Below are positions 37,132 through 45,657 of a stretch of DNA of 64,000 nucleotides, piece by piece. How positions within the stretch are numbered: the first letter of the stretch is position 1; the number at the start of each line of letters is the position of its first letter. The DNA comes from Prevotellaceae bacterium (GTDB taxonomy: Bacteria; Bacteroidota; Bacteroidia; Bacteroidales; Bacteroidaceae), in the NCBI GenBank assembly GCA_015256945.1, contig JABZLB010000001.1, positions 101,385 to 165,384 of the forward strand, in the 5' to 3' direction. The position numbers and the translations under genes are program-made. A model generated the notes under the pieces. That model saw only the letters and a program-made list of their open reading frames with translations, was not told the origin of the DNA and searched no databases.

Positions 37132-37322
37132 GCCCCCTAAGTTAGGGGGCTGGGGGTCTGAACAGTCGCACTTCATGTGCAATACCGACAACATTCTTGC
37201 CTTTTTTATATCATATGTTATCCGCCCTGTCCTTTTACAGCGCGAAGGAAGCACTGGTGTTTACGGTATACAACCACAGTGTAAGCCATTGTTCAGACCC
37301 CCATCCCCCTAACTTAGGGGGC
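37132..37322. mobile_element. MITE-like element, copy C (191 bp, inverted)
   Basis: Same length and ends as copy B; its interior reads as the reverse complement of copies A and B (CTTCATGTGCAATACCGAC, then TGGTGTTTACGGTATACAACC). The interior is the most diverged of the three copies. Confidence 0.8.
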
Positions 37323-37484
37323 GCGTACTCACGAACAAAAGAGCTTGTAAGCAACGGTTCAGACCCCCAACCCCCTAACTTAGGGGGCGCGTACTCACGA
37401 ATTAGGGGGCGCGAGCACGACGAAAATAACCGTAATCCTCGTGCCACTACCCTGTATATCCTGCGCGTTAACGGTGTAACGCTG

Positions 37485-37600
37485 AGTGTTCGGCGGCCGC
37501 CGTGCGCATTTTTGACGGCCGCCGTACGATGGGTGTGACGGTCGCCAACAGCGCTGCTGACGGCCGTCATACAACGACCATCGTGGCGTAACGGCTGCGC
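37485..37600. repeat. GC-rich palindromic intergenic repeat, copy 3
   Basis: Cores GGCC/GGTC start at 37495, 37517, 37540 and 37562 (22/23/22 bp). Matches copy 1 over about 110 bp, including the left GAGTGTTCGGCGGC and the right CGGCTGCG-type flank. The central palindrome is at 37537-37569. Confidence 0.75.
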
Positions 37601-37978
37601 GACAAAATAGGGAAGAGTGCAGAATAACGCTTGTTCGGTTCAGCGTTTACGTTTAATTCTTAAATACGGGCAGTTGACTTTGTCTTTGTCCTGTGCGGTA
37701 AGGCCAAAATGTCTTTAATGACTTTTTATGCGAAGATAATTGCTATAATTGTAATAAAAACCCTTACGGCCCGGTTAAAACAGATTGCACGCGCAGCCGC
37801 CATGCTGTAAAGGCAGAGAAAAATAACCCGACTAATCTGAAAGATTAACCGCCTTTACGCCGTAATGATAGAAAAATATACTACCTTTGCCATCAGATTA
37901 TATCAATAACGAAAGATTAATGGGGTGGGGTGAAGCACATTTTTGTTTCGCTATCGCTCAAAAAACAAGATAAGAGAC

Positions 37979-39538
37979 ATGGCAGAAGACAGTTTCAAGA
38001 AGATTGTAAGTCACTGTAAGGAATACGGATTCGTGTTCCCAAGTTCGGATATTTACCCCGACGGACTGGCGGCAGTCTACGACTACGGCCCCAACGGCGT
38101 GGAGCTTAAAAACAATATTAAAAAGTACTGGTGGGACTCGATGGTTCTGCTGCACAACAATATTGTGGGCATTGATGCCGCTATTTTCATGAACCCCACG
38201 GTGTGGAAGGCCTCGGGCCACGTCGATGCTTTCAACGATCCGCTGATAGATAACCGCGACTCGAAGAAGCGATACCGCGCCGATGTGCTCATAGAAGATC
38301 AGATTGCCAAGTACGAAGAGAAGATTGCCAAGGAGGTAAGCAAGGCCGCCAAGCGCTTTGGCGACAGCTTTGATGAGGCTAAATTCCGCGAAACCAACCC
38401 GCGCGTGCTCGAACATCAGGCCAAGCGCGACGCCCTTCATGAGCGTTATGCCAGGGCCATGCAAGGGCCCGACCTCGACGAACTGAAGCAAATTATTGTT
38501 GATGAAGAGATTGTAGACCCCATCAGCGGCACCAAAAACTGGACCGATGTACGCCAGTTTAACCTCATGTTCTCGACCGAATTCGGTTCGCAGGCCGCTG
38601 CAACGAACAAGGTTTACCTGCGTCCTGAAACCGCCCAGGGCATCTTTGTGAACTTCCTGAACGTGCAAAAGACAACGCGTCAGAAGCTGCCTTTCGGTAT
38701 CGCACAGATTGGAAAGGCCTTCCGTAACGAAATTGTGGCCCGCCAGTTTGTATTCCGTATGCGCGAGTTTGAACAGATGGAGATGCAGTTTTTCTGCCAG
38801 CCCGGCACCGAAATGCAGTGGTTTAACTACTGGAAAAAGGCGCGTCTGGCATGGCATGAGGCCCTTGGCATGGGCGATGAAAACTACCGTTATCACGACC
38901 ATGAGAAGTTAGCGTTCTACGCCAACGCCGCTACCGACATCGATTTCCGCATGCCTTTCGGCTTCAAAGAGGTGGAAGGCATTCACAGCCGCACCAATTA
39001 CGACCTGTCGCAACACGAAAAATTCTCGGGCACAAAGATGCGATACTTCGACCCCGACACCAACGAGGCTTACGTTCCATACGATGTTGAAACGTCGATT
39101 GGCGTTGACCGCATGTTCCTTTCCGTGATGTGTCACAGCTATGAAGAGGAGCAACTGGAGAACGGTTCGACGCGCGTGGTGCTGCATTTGCCTGAAGCGC
39201 TGGCACCTATCAAATGTGCCGTGCTGCCGTTGGTGAACAAAGACGGACTGCCTGAAAAGGCACAGGAGATTGTTGATGACCTGAAATTCCACTTCACTAC
39301 GCACATCGAGGCAAAAGATTCTATCGGCAAGCGTTACCGTCGGCAGGATGCAATAGGAACGCCATTCTGCGTAACGGTAGACGGTCAGACGCTCGAGGAC
39401 GGCACAGTAACCTTGCGTTATCGCGACTCGATGGCACAGGAGCGCGTCAATATAAGCGAGCTTCGCGGCATTATTGAGGACCGTGTAAGCATTACGTCGG
39501 TGCTGAAGAAAGTGGCCAAGGCCATAAAAGAGCTTTGA
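37979..39538 (+). CDS. glyQS: Glycine-tRNA ligase, single-chain type
   Basis: 519 residues from MAEDSFKKIVSHCKEYGFVF (the frame extends 12 codons upstream without support). Class II synthetase: VYDYGPNGVELKNNIKKYWW at the N-terminus, motif 2 region RNEIVARQFVFRMREFEQMEMQFF, motif 3 region ETSIGVDRMFLSVM, and the C-terminal anticodon-binding domain beginning ALAPIKCAVLPLVNK. Homodimeric enzyme charging tRNA-Gly in the cytoplasm. The promoter -7 box TACCTTTG is at 37882-37889. Confidence 0.97.
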   Translation: MAEDSFKKIVSHCKEYGFVFPSSDIYPDGLAAVYDYGPNGVELKNNIKKYWWDSMVLLHNNIVGIDAAIFMNPTVWKASGHVDAFNDPLIDNRDSKKRYRADVLIEDQIAKYEEKIAKEVSKAAKRFGDSFDEAKFRETNPRVLEHQAKRDALHERYARAMQGPDLDELKQIIVDEEIVDPISGTKNWTDVRQFNLMFSTEFGSQAAATNKVYLRPETAQGIFVNFLNVQKTTRQKLPFGIAQIGKAFRNEIVARQFVFRMREFEQMEMQFFCQPGTEMQWFNYWKKARLAWHEALGMGDENYRYHDHEKLAFYANAATDIDFRMPFGFKEVEGIHSRTNYDLSQHEKFSGTKMRYFDPDTNEAYVPYDVETSIGVDRMFLSVMCHSYEEEQLENGSTRVVLHLPEALAPIKCAVLPLVNKDGLPEKAQEIVDDLKFHFTTHIEAKDSIGKRYRRQDAIGTPFCVTVDGQTLEDGTVTLRYRDSMAQERVNISELRGIIEDRVSITSVLKKVAKAIKEL

Positions 39539-39579
39539 AAAGTAAAAAAATAAAAAGGTAAAAAAAGTAAAAAGACTTA

Positions 39580-39622
39580 GAAGGAGTTAAAGGGAGTTAT
39601 GGAGTTATAAGGAGTTAAGACA
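39580..39622. repeat. Solo GGAGTTA-rich repeat end
   Basis: AAGGAGTTAAAGGGAGTTA followed by GGAGTTATAAGGAGTTAAGACATTACC resembles the left end of the 32.05-32.30 kb element, preceded by AAAAAGTAAAAA runs like those at 19.1 kb. No matching right end is seen before the FKBP gene. Confidence 0.45.
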
Positions 39623-39691
39623 TTACCTTATTGGCTCGGAACTACACTTGACAAAGCATAAAGGCGCGTTAAAAGGTTAAAACGTAGACTG

Positions 39692-40366
39692 ATGAAAACA
39701 ATAATAAATTTCCCGAACCTGGGTAGAGGTGTGGTGCGCAGCACGCAAGCTCTCGTGGCTGCCATGCTGCTGGCTATGCCATTGCTGTTTACTGCCTGCT
39801 CGGAAACGGACGAAACACAGGAGGAATATCCCGACTGGAAGAATAAAAACCAGACTTACTGGAACAAGCTCTTTACAGAAACACAGAGCCGTATCAACAG
39901 CGGCGATACGTCGTGGAAGCTGATTAGAAACTACACGTTGTCTGATTCGATTAGCGTGCCCAATACCAGCTATATTGCCGTACACGTTAAACAGGCCGGA
40001 ACAGGGTCGGGAAGTCCGCTCGGTACCGATTCGGTGAGCATACGCTATACGGGTCAGCTGCTGCCGTCGACATCGTATCCGGCCGGTCTTGTTTTCGATA
40101 CCACGTCGCCTTCAGGCACTACACCGGCAACGTCGGGCGTGGCACACCTGGCCGTCAACGGTCTGGTTGACGGCTTTGCAACGGCTCTTCAGCACATGCA
40201 CATTGGCGATACGTGGGAGGTTTACATGCCCTGGACACTGGCTTATGGCGAAACAGGCTCGAAGAGCATACCGGGCTTCTCGGTATTGAAGTTCGAAATA
40301 ACGCTGCTTTCGTATGCCCGCAGTGGCGCGTCGCTGCCACCGTTCCGCATACGTGCCGTAAGATAG
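39692..40366 (+). CDS. FKBP-type peptidyl-prolyl isomerase lipoprotein
   Basis: 224 residues with lipobox FTAC (cysteine 36), a 60-residue helical linker and a C-terminal FKBP domain: DSVSIRYTGQLL, GLVFDTT, VNGLVDGFATALQHMHIGDTWEVYMPWTLAYGE and SVLKFEITLLSY. The key FKBP features (Y-x-G, F-D, tyrosine of AYGE) are present. Expected in the periplasm, tethered to the outer membrane, assisting folding at proline bonds. It lies 150 bp after glyQS and may share its transcript; a terminator follows. Confidence 0.92.
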   Translation: MKTIINFPNLGRGVVRSTQALVAAMLLAMPLLFTACSETDETQEEYPDWKNKNQTYWNKLFTETQSRINSGDTSWKLIRNYTLSDSISVPNTSYIAVHVKQAGTGSGSPLGTDSVSIRYTGQLLPSTSYPAGLVFDTTSPSGTTPATSGVAHLAVNGLVDGFATALQHMHIGDTWEVYMPWTLAYGETGSKSIPGFSVLKFEITLLSYARSGASLPPFRIRAVR

Positions 40367-40406
40367 GCCGGCAGCTGATCATATAAAAGGTATACCCTTA
40401 TTTTAT

Positions 40407-40448
40407 AAATACTGTTCCTGCAGGGTGCGGGAGCAGTATTTTTATTTT
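40407..40448 (+). terminator. Intrinsic terminator after the FKBP gene
   Basis: Stem AAATACTGTTCC with GGGAGCAGTATTT (one or two mismatches), loop about 10 nt, then TTTATTTT. Confidence 0.75.
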
Positions 40449-40632
40449 ACAAACATGGTAACGAACCACAGCGGTTTCACGCGAAATAAAACGGGAGGCA
40501 GGCTGCCAGACGGCAATACCGGCATGCGCTTATCTTAACATCGGTATAGGCTTATTTCAATAATTGTATGGAAATATTGAATTGATTTACATCATCATTT
40601 ATGCTAATCAGGGTGAAAAAAGGTCTTGTTCT

Positions 40633-40664
40633 GTTGCAATATTTCCTTTTTCGTCCTAATTTTG
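40633..40664 (+). promoter_or_regulatory. Promoter of a short transcript with a long leader
   Basis: GTTG (40633-40636), 20-bp spacer, TAATTTTG (40657-40664). No gene begins for 200 nt; the first open frame with a ribosome-binding site is the 28-residue one at 40871. Confidence 0.55.
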
Positions 40665-40870
40665 CACCCATCATAATAAAAGAGCTTTAAATAGAAATTT
40701 AGGTTTTATATCAACATTTGTAACTTGATTAAACTCTATTCTCTTGTGATAAGAGGATATGTTTTTATGACATTAGAAAGATTCTAAGGACAAGATTTAC
40801 TGCTTCGACCAGCTGTGACAGCTACGTCAGGCAGGGATAACTTTTAAAAGAATGGAAGGAGAGAACCATT

Positions 40871-40957
40871 ATGCTGAACATGACAACCATTTGCGCAATG
40901 TGTGCAGCCGTAGTAGCCGCCATAAAATGGATGGGTAACAACAATCTGAACGATTGA
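40871..40957 (+). CDS. 28-residue hydrophobic small protein
   Basis: ATG at 40871, stop TGA at 40955-40957, encoding a peptide with a single hydrophobic stretch (MTTICAMCAAVVAAIKWMG) and a polar NNNLND tail. It is preceded by AAGGAGAG nine bases upstream, one of the best ribosome-binding sequences in the window. Promoter at 40633-40664 and terminator at 41025-41060 enclose it in a transcript of about 390 nt. Possibly a small inner-membrane protein; two cysteines could matter. Alternatively the transcript is mainly a regulatory RNA and the frame incidental. Confidence 0.55.
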   Translation: MLNMTTICAMCAAVVAAIKWMGNNNLND

Positions 40958-41024
40958 TACCCCTCTGCGCAACAAGGAAATGACATGATCGATAAAATTT
41001 GAGAGAACATACATTTACATGTAA

Positions 41025-41060
41025 AAGGGCAGTTCCAGTACAGGAGTTGCCCTTGTTTTA
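41025..41060 (+). terminator. Intrinsic terminator after the small-protein transcript
   Basis: AAGGGCA (41025-41031) pairs with TTGCCCTT (41047-41054), with inner pairing TTCC/GGAG, followed by GTTTTA. Confidence 0.7.
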
Positions 41061-41103
41061 TGCCTTTATGCGCTTGTGAAACCGTTGGCATAGGCGTGTA
41101 ATT

Positions 41104-41135
41104 TTTGGCTGTGGGTAAAAAAACAGCTACCTTTG
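41104..41135 (+). promoter_or_regulatory. Promoter of the MATE transporter gene
   Basis: TTTG (41104-41107), 20-bp spacer, TACCTTTG (41128-41135): full consensus, only 19 bp before the ATG. Confidence 0.75.
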
Positions 41136-41153
41136 CACCATTAATTTTTCGCC

Positions 41154-42554
41154 ATGCTGAACGCAAAGAAAACCGAAAAACTGTTAGCCCGCATACGTAA
41201 CGGGAACGAAATGAGCACACGTGAGAAGCTTAATCTCATCGTTGAGCTGAGTATTCCGTCCATGTTAGCCCAAATATCAATGGTGATGATGTTCTTCATC
41301 GATGCCGCCATGGTAGGCCATCTGGGTTCGGCAGCCTCGGCGTCGATAGGCTTAATTGAGAGCACGCTGTGGCTTGTTGGCTCGGTAATGAGTGCGGCAG
41401 CAGTGGGGTTTGCGGTGCAGGTTTCCCATTTTATCGGTGCCAGCGATTTTGTTCGTGCCCGTCAGGTGTTTCGCCATGCGCTTGTTTTCGGTATTGTGTT
41501 CAGCGTTATCATAGCGCTTGCAGGCGTGGCAGTTCACAAGCCGCTGCCCTTCTGGCTAAAGGGAGGCGCCGATATTGCCCCCATGGCCTCGTCATATTTC
41601 CTTGTATTTTCGGTTACCGTGCCTTTCATGATGGCTTATCATCTGATGGCCGATATGCTGAAAAGCTCGGGCGATATGCGCACGCCGAGCTTCCTGAGCA
41701 TCATGATGTGTGTGTGTGACGTGGCTTTCAACTACCTGTTTATTTATATTTTGCACCTCGGTGTAACGGGTGCTGCGCTCGGAACCTTATGTGCTTATGT
41801 CATGACGGTGGTGCCGATGACCCGCCAGGCCGTATGGAAGAACCGTATTCTGGCCCTGAATCTCGACACGACAAAATTTGTATGGGTGTGGAGCTATATC
41901 AGAAATGCAATGAAAATATCACTGCCCATCGCCATACAATCGGTGCTGATGAGTGGTGCTCAGGTGGTATCTACACTTATCGTTGCGCCGTTGGGCAACG
42001 TGGCTATCGCCGCCAACTCGTTTGCCATTACGGCCGAAAGCTTGTGCTATATGCCGGGATACGGTATAGGTGACGCCGCTTCGACGCTTGTTGGACAAAC
42101 ATTTGGTGCGGGCCGTAAGGCGTTATGCCAGAGCTTTGCCCGCATGACGATAGGCGTTGGCATGGGTGTAATGGCCTTTATGGGGCTGATCATGTATGTG
42201 TTTGCTCCCGAAATGATAGGCTTTTTGTCGCCTGTTGATGCTATCCGTGAGCTGGGAACGGAGGTGCTTCGCATCGAAGCCTTCGCCGAACCGTTCTTTG
42301 CAGCCAGCATTGTTAGTTACAGTGTGTGCGTAGGTGCCGGCGATACCATCAGGCCGGCAGCCATGAATCTGGCGTCGATGTGGTGTGTAAGGCTCACCCT
42401 TGCCTGGACGCTGGCCTCGGCTTACGGCTTGCGCGGTGTGTGGATAGCGATGGCCGTTGAGCTTACGTTCCGCGGCATCATCTTCCTAATATGTATTGCA
42501 CGCGGAGGCTGGCTGGCGAAAATAGCTCCCAACAACTCGGTGCCTGTTTCCTAA
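41154..42554 (+). CDS. MATE-family efflux transporter
   Basis: 466 residues, twelve predicted membrane segments. Typical MATE elements include LSIPSMLAQISMVMMFFIDAAMVGHLGSAASASIG near the N-terminus, the amphipathic start of the second half ISLPIAIQSVLMSGAQVVSTLIVAPLG, and GYGIGDAASTLVGQTFGAGR. It exports cationic drugs or metabolites with sodium or proton antiport at the inner membrane. Single-gene unit; it converges on the phosphoesterase operon. Confidence 0.95.
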   Translation: MLNAKKTEKLLARIRNGNEMSTREKLNLIVELSIPSMLAQISMVMMFFIDAAMVGHLGSAASASIGLIESTLWLVGSVMSAAAVGFAVQVSHFIGASDFVRARQVFRHALVFGIVFSVIIALAGVAVHKPLPFWLKGGADIAPMASSYFLVFSVTVPFMMAYHLMADMLKSSGDMRTPSFLSIMMCVCDVAFNYLFIYILHLGVTGAALGTLCAYVMTVVPMTRQAVWKNRILALNLDTTKFVWVWSYIRNAMKISLPIAIQSVLMSGAQVVSTLIVAPLGNVAIAANSFAITAESLCYMPGYGIGDAASTLVGQTFGAGRKALCQSFARMTIGVGMGVMAFMGLIMYVFAPEMIGFLSPVDAIRELGTEVLRIEAFAEPFFAASIVSYSVCVGAGDTIRPAAMNLASMWCVRLTLAWTLASAYGLRGVWIAMAVELTFRGIIFLICIARGGWLAKIAPNNSVPVS

Positions 42555-42690
42555 TTTCGTGGGTTAGTATGAAAAAACGCTTCGGTTGGTATGCAAAAAT
42601 ATGACCGGAGGTGTATCATGTATGCCCGTTGTCAGGAATGAACGTCGTGGCAAAGGGAGCAGGAAAGCAGTTTGTATTTTGTAAAAGAAA

Positions 42691-42740
42691 GGCGTAACAG
42701 GTACAGGGCATGCTGAGAATAGCCCCATATCTGTTACGCC
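42691..42740 (-). terminator. Possible terminator of the minus-strand SusCD operon
   Basis: A 10-bp perfect inverted repeat (GGCGTAACAG at 42691-42700, CTGTTACGCC at 42731-42740) with a 30-nt loop; on the minus strand it is followed by TTTCTTTTAC. The loop is long for an intrinsic terminator. A smaller hairpin AACTGC/GCAGTT at about 42757 with a T-rich tail may serve the MATE gene on the plus strand. Confidence 0.45.
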
Positions 42741-42802
42741 AGGAAAATACAGGATAACTGCCATGCAGTTACTGTTCGGTTTTATTTTTCTTGCATGACC
42801 GG

Positions 42803-44353
42803 TTATTTATAAATGTAAGCCGGCTCAAGTGTTTCGGTAAACTGGGTTTGTTCGTACTGGTTTCCGTAGCTGTCGATGGCGACAACCTTCACGCGTGCGC
42901 CCGGATTCTTTAGCTTATAAACAAAGCAGTGTTTTGAAATCTGACTGTAATTAACGGGATTGCGATTCAGCGTTCCGATGTGATAAGCCTGCGACCACGC
43001 ATCATTGTTGAAGAAATCGGCATAAGCCATCGTCATATTGCCGCTGAAAACATCGTCTTCGTACACCTTAACCTGCCAGCCTGTATCGTAGTTCCATACG
43101 TTGGCCACGATGTAATCGCTGCCCAATCCGTATCCGAAGGTGCCGTAAGAACCGCCCCACGACTTGTTGCCACGGTGCAAACGAATCTGGAAACTCTTGT
43201 CATAATTGGTGCTCTTATAATAGTTGTTCACAACGTTTGTGCCGTTAATCTCGTACATTTGATAGCCGTTAGGTGTTCCCTCGCCGCAAATATTAGAGTG
43301 CCACCACGCGCCACACGCTGCGCCATGAATGCGTTCAGCAAAGTTGTAAGGCGTTGTACCGTGGAAGTTTTCCTGGTAATGGGTGTGTCCCGAAAGCAGT
43401 AAAATGTTGGCATAACCGTCGAGAAGCTTCATCATTTCCACGCGGTTCTTGTTGTTTGTCTCACGCCATGGAATATGGTAGAAAACGATAACCATCTTGT
43501 CTTTCGTCACATACTGCAGGTCACTCTTCATCCAGGCCAGAACCTCGTCGGTGATACCGCCCTTGTAATTCTTTGTAGACGTGTAGAGAACATTGTCGAG
43601 ACAAATCAAGTGGACGTTGCCACGGTTGAACGAATAGTTAAGCGGACCGAAGCAATCGCGATAGGCTTTCGTAATGTCGTCGCCCGTCTTGCCGCTTACT
43701 TTATCGTGGTTTCCAATGGTCACAAAAACGGGCATAGAGGTCGATTGCATCAGTACCTTCATAGAGTTTGTAAGCTCAGGGTGTCCCTCGTCAACCACAT
43801 CGCCCAGGCAAAGGCCGTAAACGGGCAGCGTGCTGGCTTCAACGGTTCTCTTAATATCGGGCATTGTCTCGGTGCGGAAGCGCTGAACGTCGCTGTTGCT
43901 CTTTGCCTGCGGGTCGGCCATCACGAGCAGGTTGAAGTGGGTTTCGTCAGTAGCCAGTTTCACAAGCTTAAAGTCGTACTGCTTTGTTGTTGCGCCAAGC
44001 GTTTTGTAGAACGTTGATGCGTTGGCCTTAAAGCCCTTTGGAATAGAATAGTTTACGTACAACGCTTTGGCATTACGCTTCATCTGGTACCAGCCTTTAG
44101 CGTTGGTAACCACGTTCTGATAGCCGTCGCTTACCACCACTCCTGCCAGTGCCTGGCCGTGATTATCGGTAATTTGTCCGTAGAGATCGTTGCCGGCATC
44201 GGGCTTAAATGTTTCAGAATGTCTGCCCCCTGCGCCACTACCGGGAGAAGGAGAGGGCGCAGGCGAATCGCCTCCCGACCCACACGACAGCATGAGAAAG
44301 GAAACAAGGGACGGCATTAACAGCGAAAAAATATTCTTAATATTGAATTTCAT
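42803..44353 (-). CDS. Calcineurin-like metallophosphoesterase lipoprotein
   Basis: 516 residues: lipoprotein signal (lipid cysteine 24), a proline/glycine/serine linker, an N-terminal beta-sandwich (GQITDNHGQALAGVVVSDG ..., residues 58-130), the catalytic domain (140-340) and a C-terminal beta domain to the end. Metal-binding motifs in order are ADPQ (146-149), GDVVDEG (184-190), GNHD (214-217), H293 and GHTH (322-325). The first motif has Q where many relatives have H. The enzyme should cleave phosphomono- or diesters at the cell surface or in the periplasm. Last gene of the six-gene minus-strand operon, 10 bp after the BACON gene. Confidence 0.92.
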   Translation of the reverse strand: MKFNIKNIFSLLMPSLVSFLMLSCGSGGDSPAPSPSPGSGAGGRHSETFKPDAGNDLYGQITDNHGQALAGVVVSDGYQNVVTNAKGWYQMKRNAKALYVNYSIPKGFKANASTFYKTLGATTKQYDFKLVKLATDETHFNLLVMADPQAKSNSDVQRFRTETMPDIKRTVEASTLPVYGLCLGDVVDEGHPELTNSMKVLMQSTSMPVFVTIGNHDKVSGKTGDDITKAYRDCFGPLNYSFNRGNVHLICLDNVLYTSTKNYKGGITDEVLAWMKSDLQYVTKDKMVIVFYHIPWRETNNKNRVEMMKLLDGYANILLLSGHTHYQENFHGTTPYNFAERIHGAACGAWWHSNICGEGTPNGYQMYEINGTNVVNNYYKSTNYDKSFQIRLHRGNKSWGGSYGTFGYGLGSDYIVANVWNYDTGWQVKVYEDDVFSGNMTMAYADFFNNDAWSQAYHIGTLNRNPVNYSQISKHCFVYKLKNPGARVKVVAIDSYGNQYEQTQFTETLEPAYIYK

Positions 44354-44363
44354 ATGGGTTTAT

Positions 44364-45617
44364 TTATTTAACTGATACAACAATGTCGTCGATAGCGAAG
44401 CGCTTGTTGCCTTTGGTTGTGAATACAATATGTGTGTCGGCAGCTGCGCCTGTGATGACAAACTGCACCTCTTCCCACTCGCTTCCGGCTGTTGCACGTG
44501 CATGTTTGTACACGTACTTGCTGGTAGAGAGCGTTCCTGAGCCTTCTAAGCTGATGGCCAGGCTGCCGCCTTCTTCCTCAACCCATTCAGCAACCTTAAG
44601 CGTTACAAGCACGTCGCACTGGTCGGTACCCAGCGCAGTGAACGCAGGTGTGGTTATCTTGCCTGCCGCACTTGCCGTACCGAGCTTCAGATAGCCCGGG
44701 CGTTCGTACACCTTCGTACCGTGCCAGTCGGCAAGTCCCTTCGAAACGAGGTACGAATGAGCCATAGTAGCAAAGAGGTCGTTAGAACCATCCTGCTTAG
44801 GTGTGCGCGACTGTAATGTGCCCAGTGGGTCTGGTGGAACATTCTTTCCTTCGCTATCTCTAACCCATGCTGGCATTGTTCCGGGCTGATCGGCGACAAA
44901 ATCGCCACCGTAGATGCAGAGGTTGAAGTGCTCTTCAAGAATAATGCGGGCGTTAACCACAGCATTTAACACAGCGGGATCAGAGTCACCCTGGTTGGTG
45001 CTAACCGTAATCACGAGGTTTCCAGCGCTGGTTGGACGGCCCGTGACAGGCAGAGAGAGCATTCCGGTAGCCGTGTCGAGGGTGATATTCTGGTCGTTAA
45101 CCTGCAAGCCTGCAGCGCCAGTACCGCTCAATACGGTATGTACGGTGAGGTTCATATCCTTGTAACCATACTCGTACGGAATGTTAATCATTACGCCTGC
45201 AGCCGGTTTTCCAATCTCTAACGAAGCCGAAAGAGAAGCAGTTCCCAGTTTGAAGGGGTGTCCTTCCTCCTGCTGACAGGTTACGATAAGGGTTTTACCA
45301 GCTGCCGTTAACATAAATGTAGCCTGGCGTGCAGCAGAAGTATTGCGGGCTGCTGTAACCATAATTTGTTCGCGTGTATGGCCGTCGCCCTCACCCTTGC
45401 TTTTGCTAAACGTGAGCCAGTCGGCATCGGTTGTAATCTCCCATGCGCCCGAAGCACATACGGTAAACTTACTATCGGCGCCCGAAGACGAAAAACTGAG
45501 CTGGTCGTCGCTTCCAAGAAGAACCGGTTCGTTGTTATCGCTGCACGAAACCAGCAGCGATAACAGTGTTACAATAAACACTCCACATTTGATGATGCGA
45601 TGTATTTTCATATTCAT
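44364..45617 (-). CDS. BACON-domain surface lipoprotein
   Basis: 417 residues, lipid cysteine 25. Residues 37-115 form a BACON domain (FTVCASGAWEITTDADWLTF, then QATFMLTAAGKTLIVTCQQEE). The middle holds an Ig-like region (GKPAAGVMINIPYEYGYKD) and the last 170 residues resemble a jelly-roll binding module (LEEHFNLCIYGGDF ... KRFAIDDIVVSVK). It follows the SusD gene by 40 bp, the usual position of SusE/SusF-type surface glycan-binding proteins. It probably binds the ligand before import; no catalytic motif seen. Confidence 0.82.
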   Translation of the reverse strand: MNMKIHRIIKCGVFIVTLLSLLVSCSDNNEPVLLGSDDQLSFSSSGADSKFTVCASGAWEITTDADWLTFSKSKGEGDGHTREQIMVTAARNTSAARQATFMLTAAGKTLIVTCQQEEGHPFKLGTASLSASLEIGKPAAGVMINIPYEYGYKDMNLTVHTVLSGTGAAGLQVNDQNITLDTATGMLSLPVTGRPTSAGNLVITVSTNQGDSDPAVLNAVVNARIILEEHFNLCIYGGDFVADQPGTMPAWVRDSEGKNVPPDPLGTLQSRTPKQDGSNDLFATMAHSYLVSKGLADWHGTKVYERPGYLKLGTASAAGKITTPAFTALGTDQCDVLVTLKVAEWVEEEGGSLAISLEGSGTLSTSKYVYKHARATAGSEWEEVQFVITGAAADTHIVFTTKGNKRFAIDDIVVSVK

Positions 45618-45657
45618 TTACTTCTATATGTTTAATCAAACGTATTTCTTTACAGGA

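Larger units (their letters stand above)
37061..37978. other. Repeat-rich region between parC and glyQS
   Basis: No gene. Contains 22-bp-stepped short repeats (37093, 37115), MITE copy C, a solo MITE end (37357-37388) with a further 22-bp-stepped block (37405), GC palindrome copy 3, a lone iteron-like GCGACAAAATAGGGAA at 37599-37614, one TTACGCCGTAAT core at about 37856, and the -7 box TACCTTTG (37882-37889) of glyQS. Confidence 0.6.
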
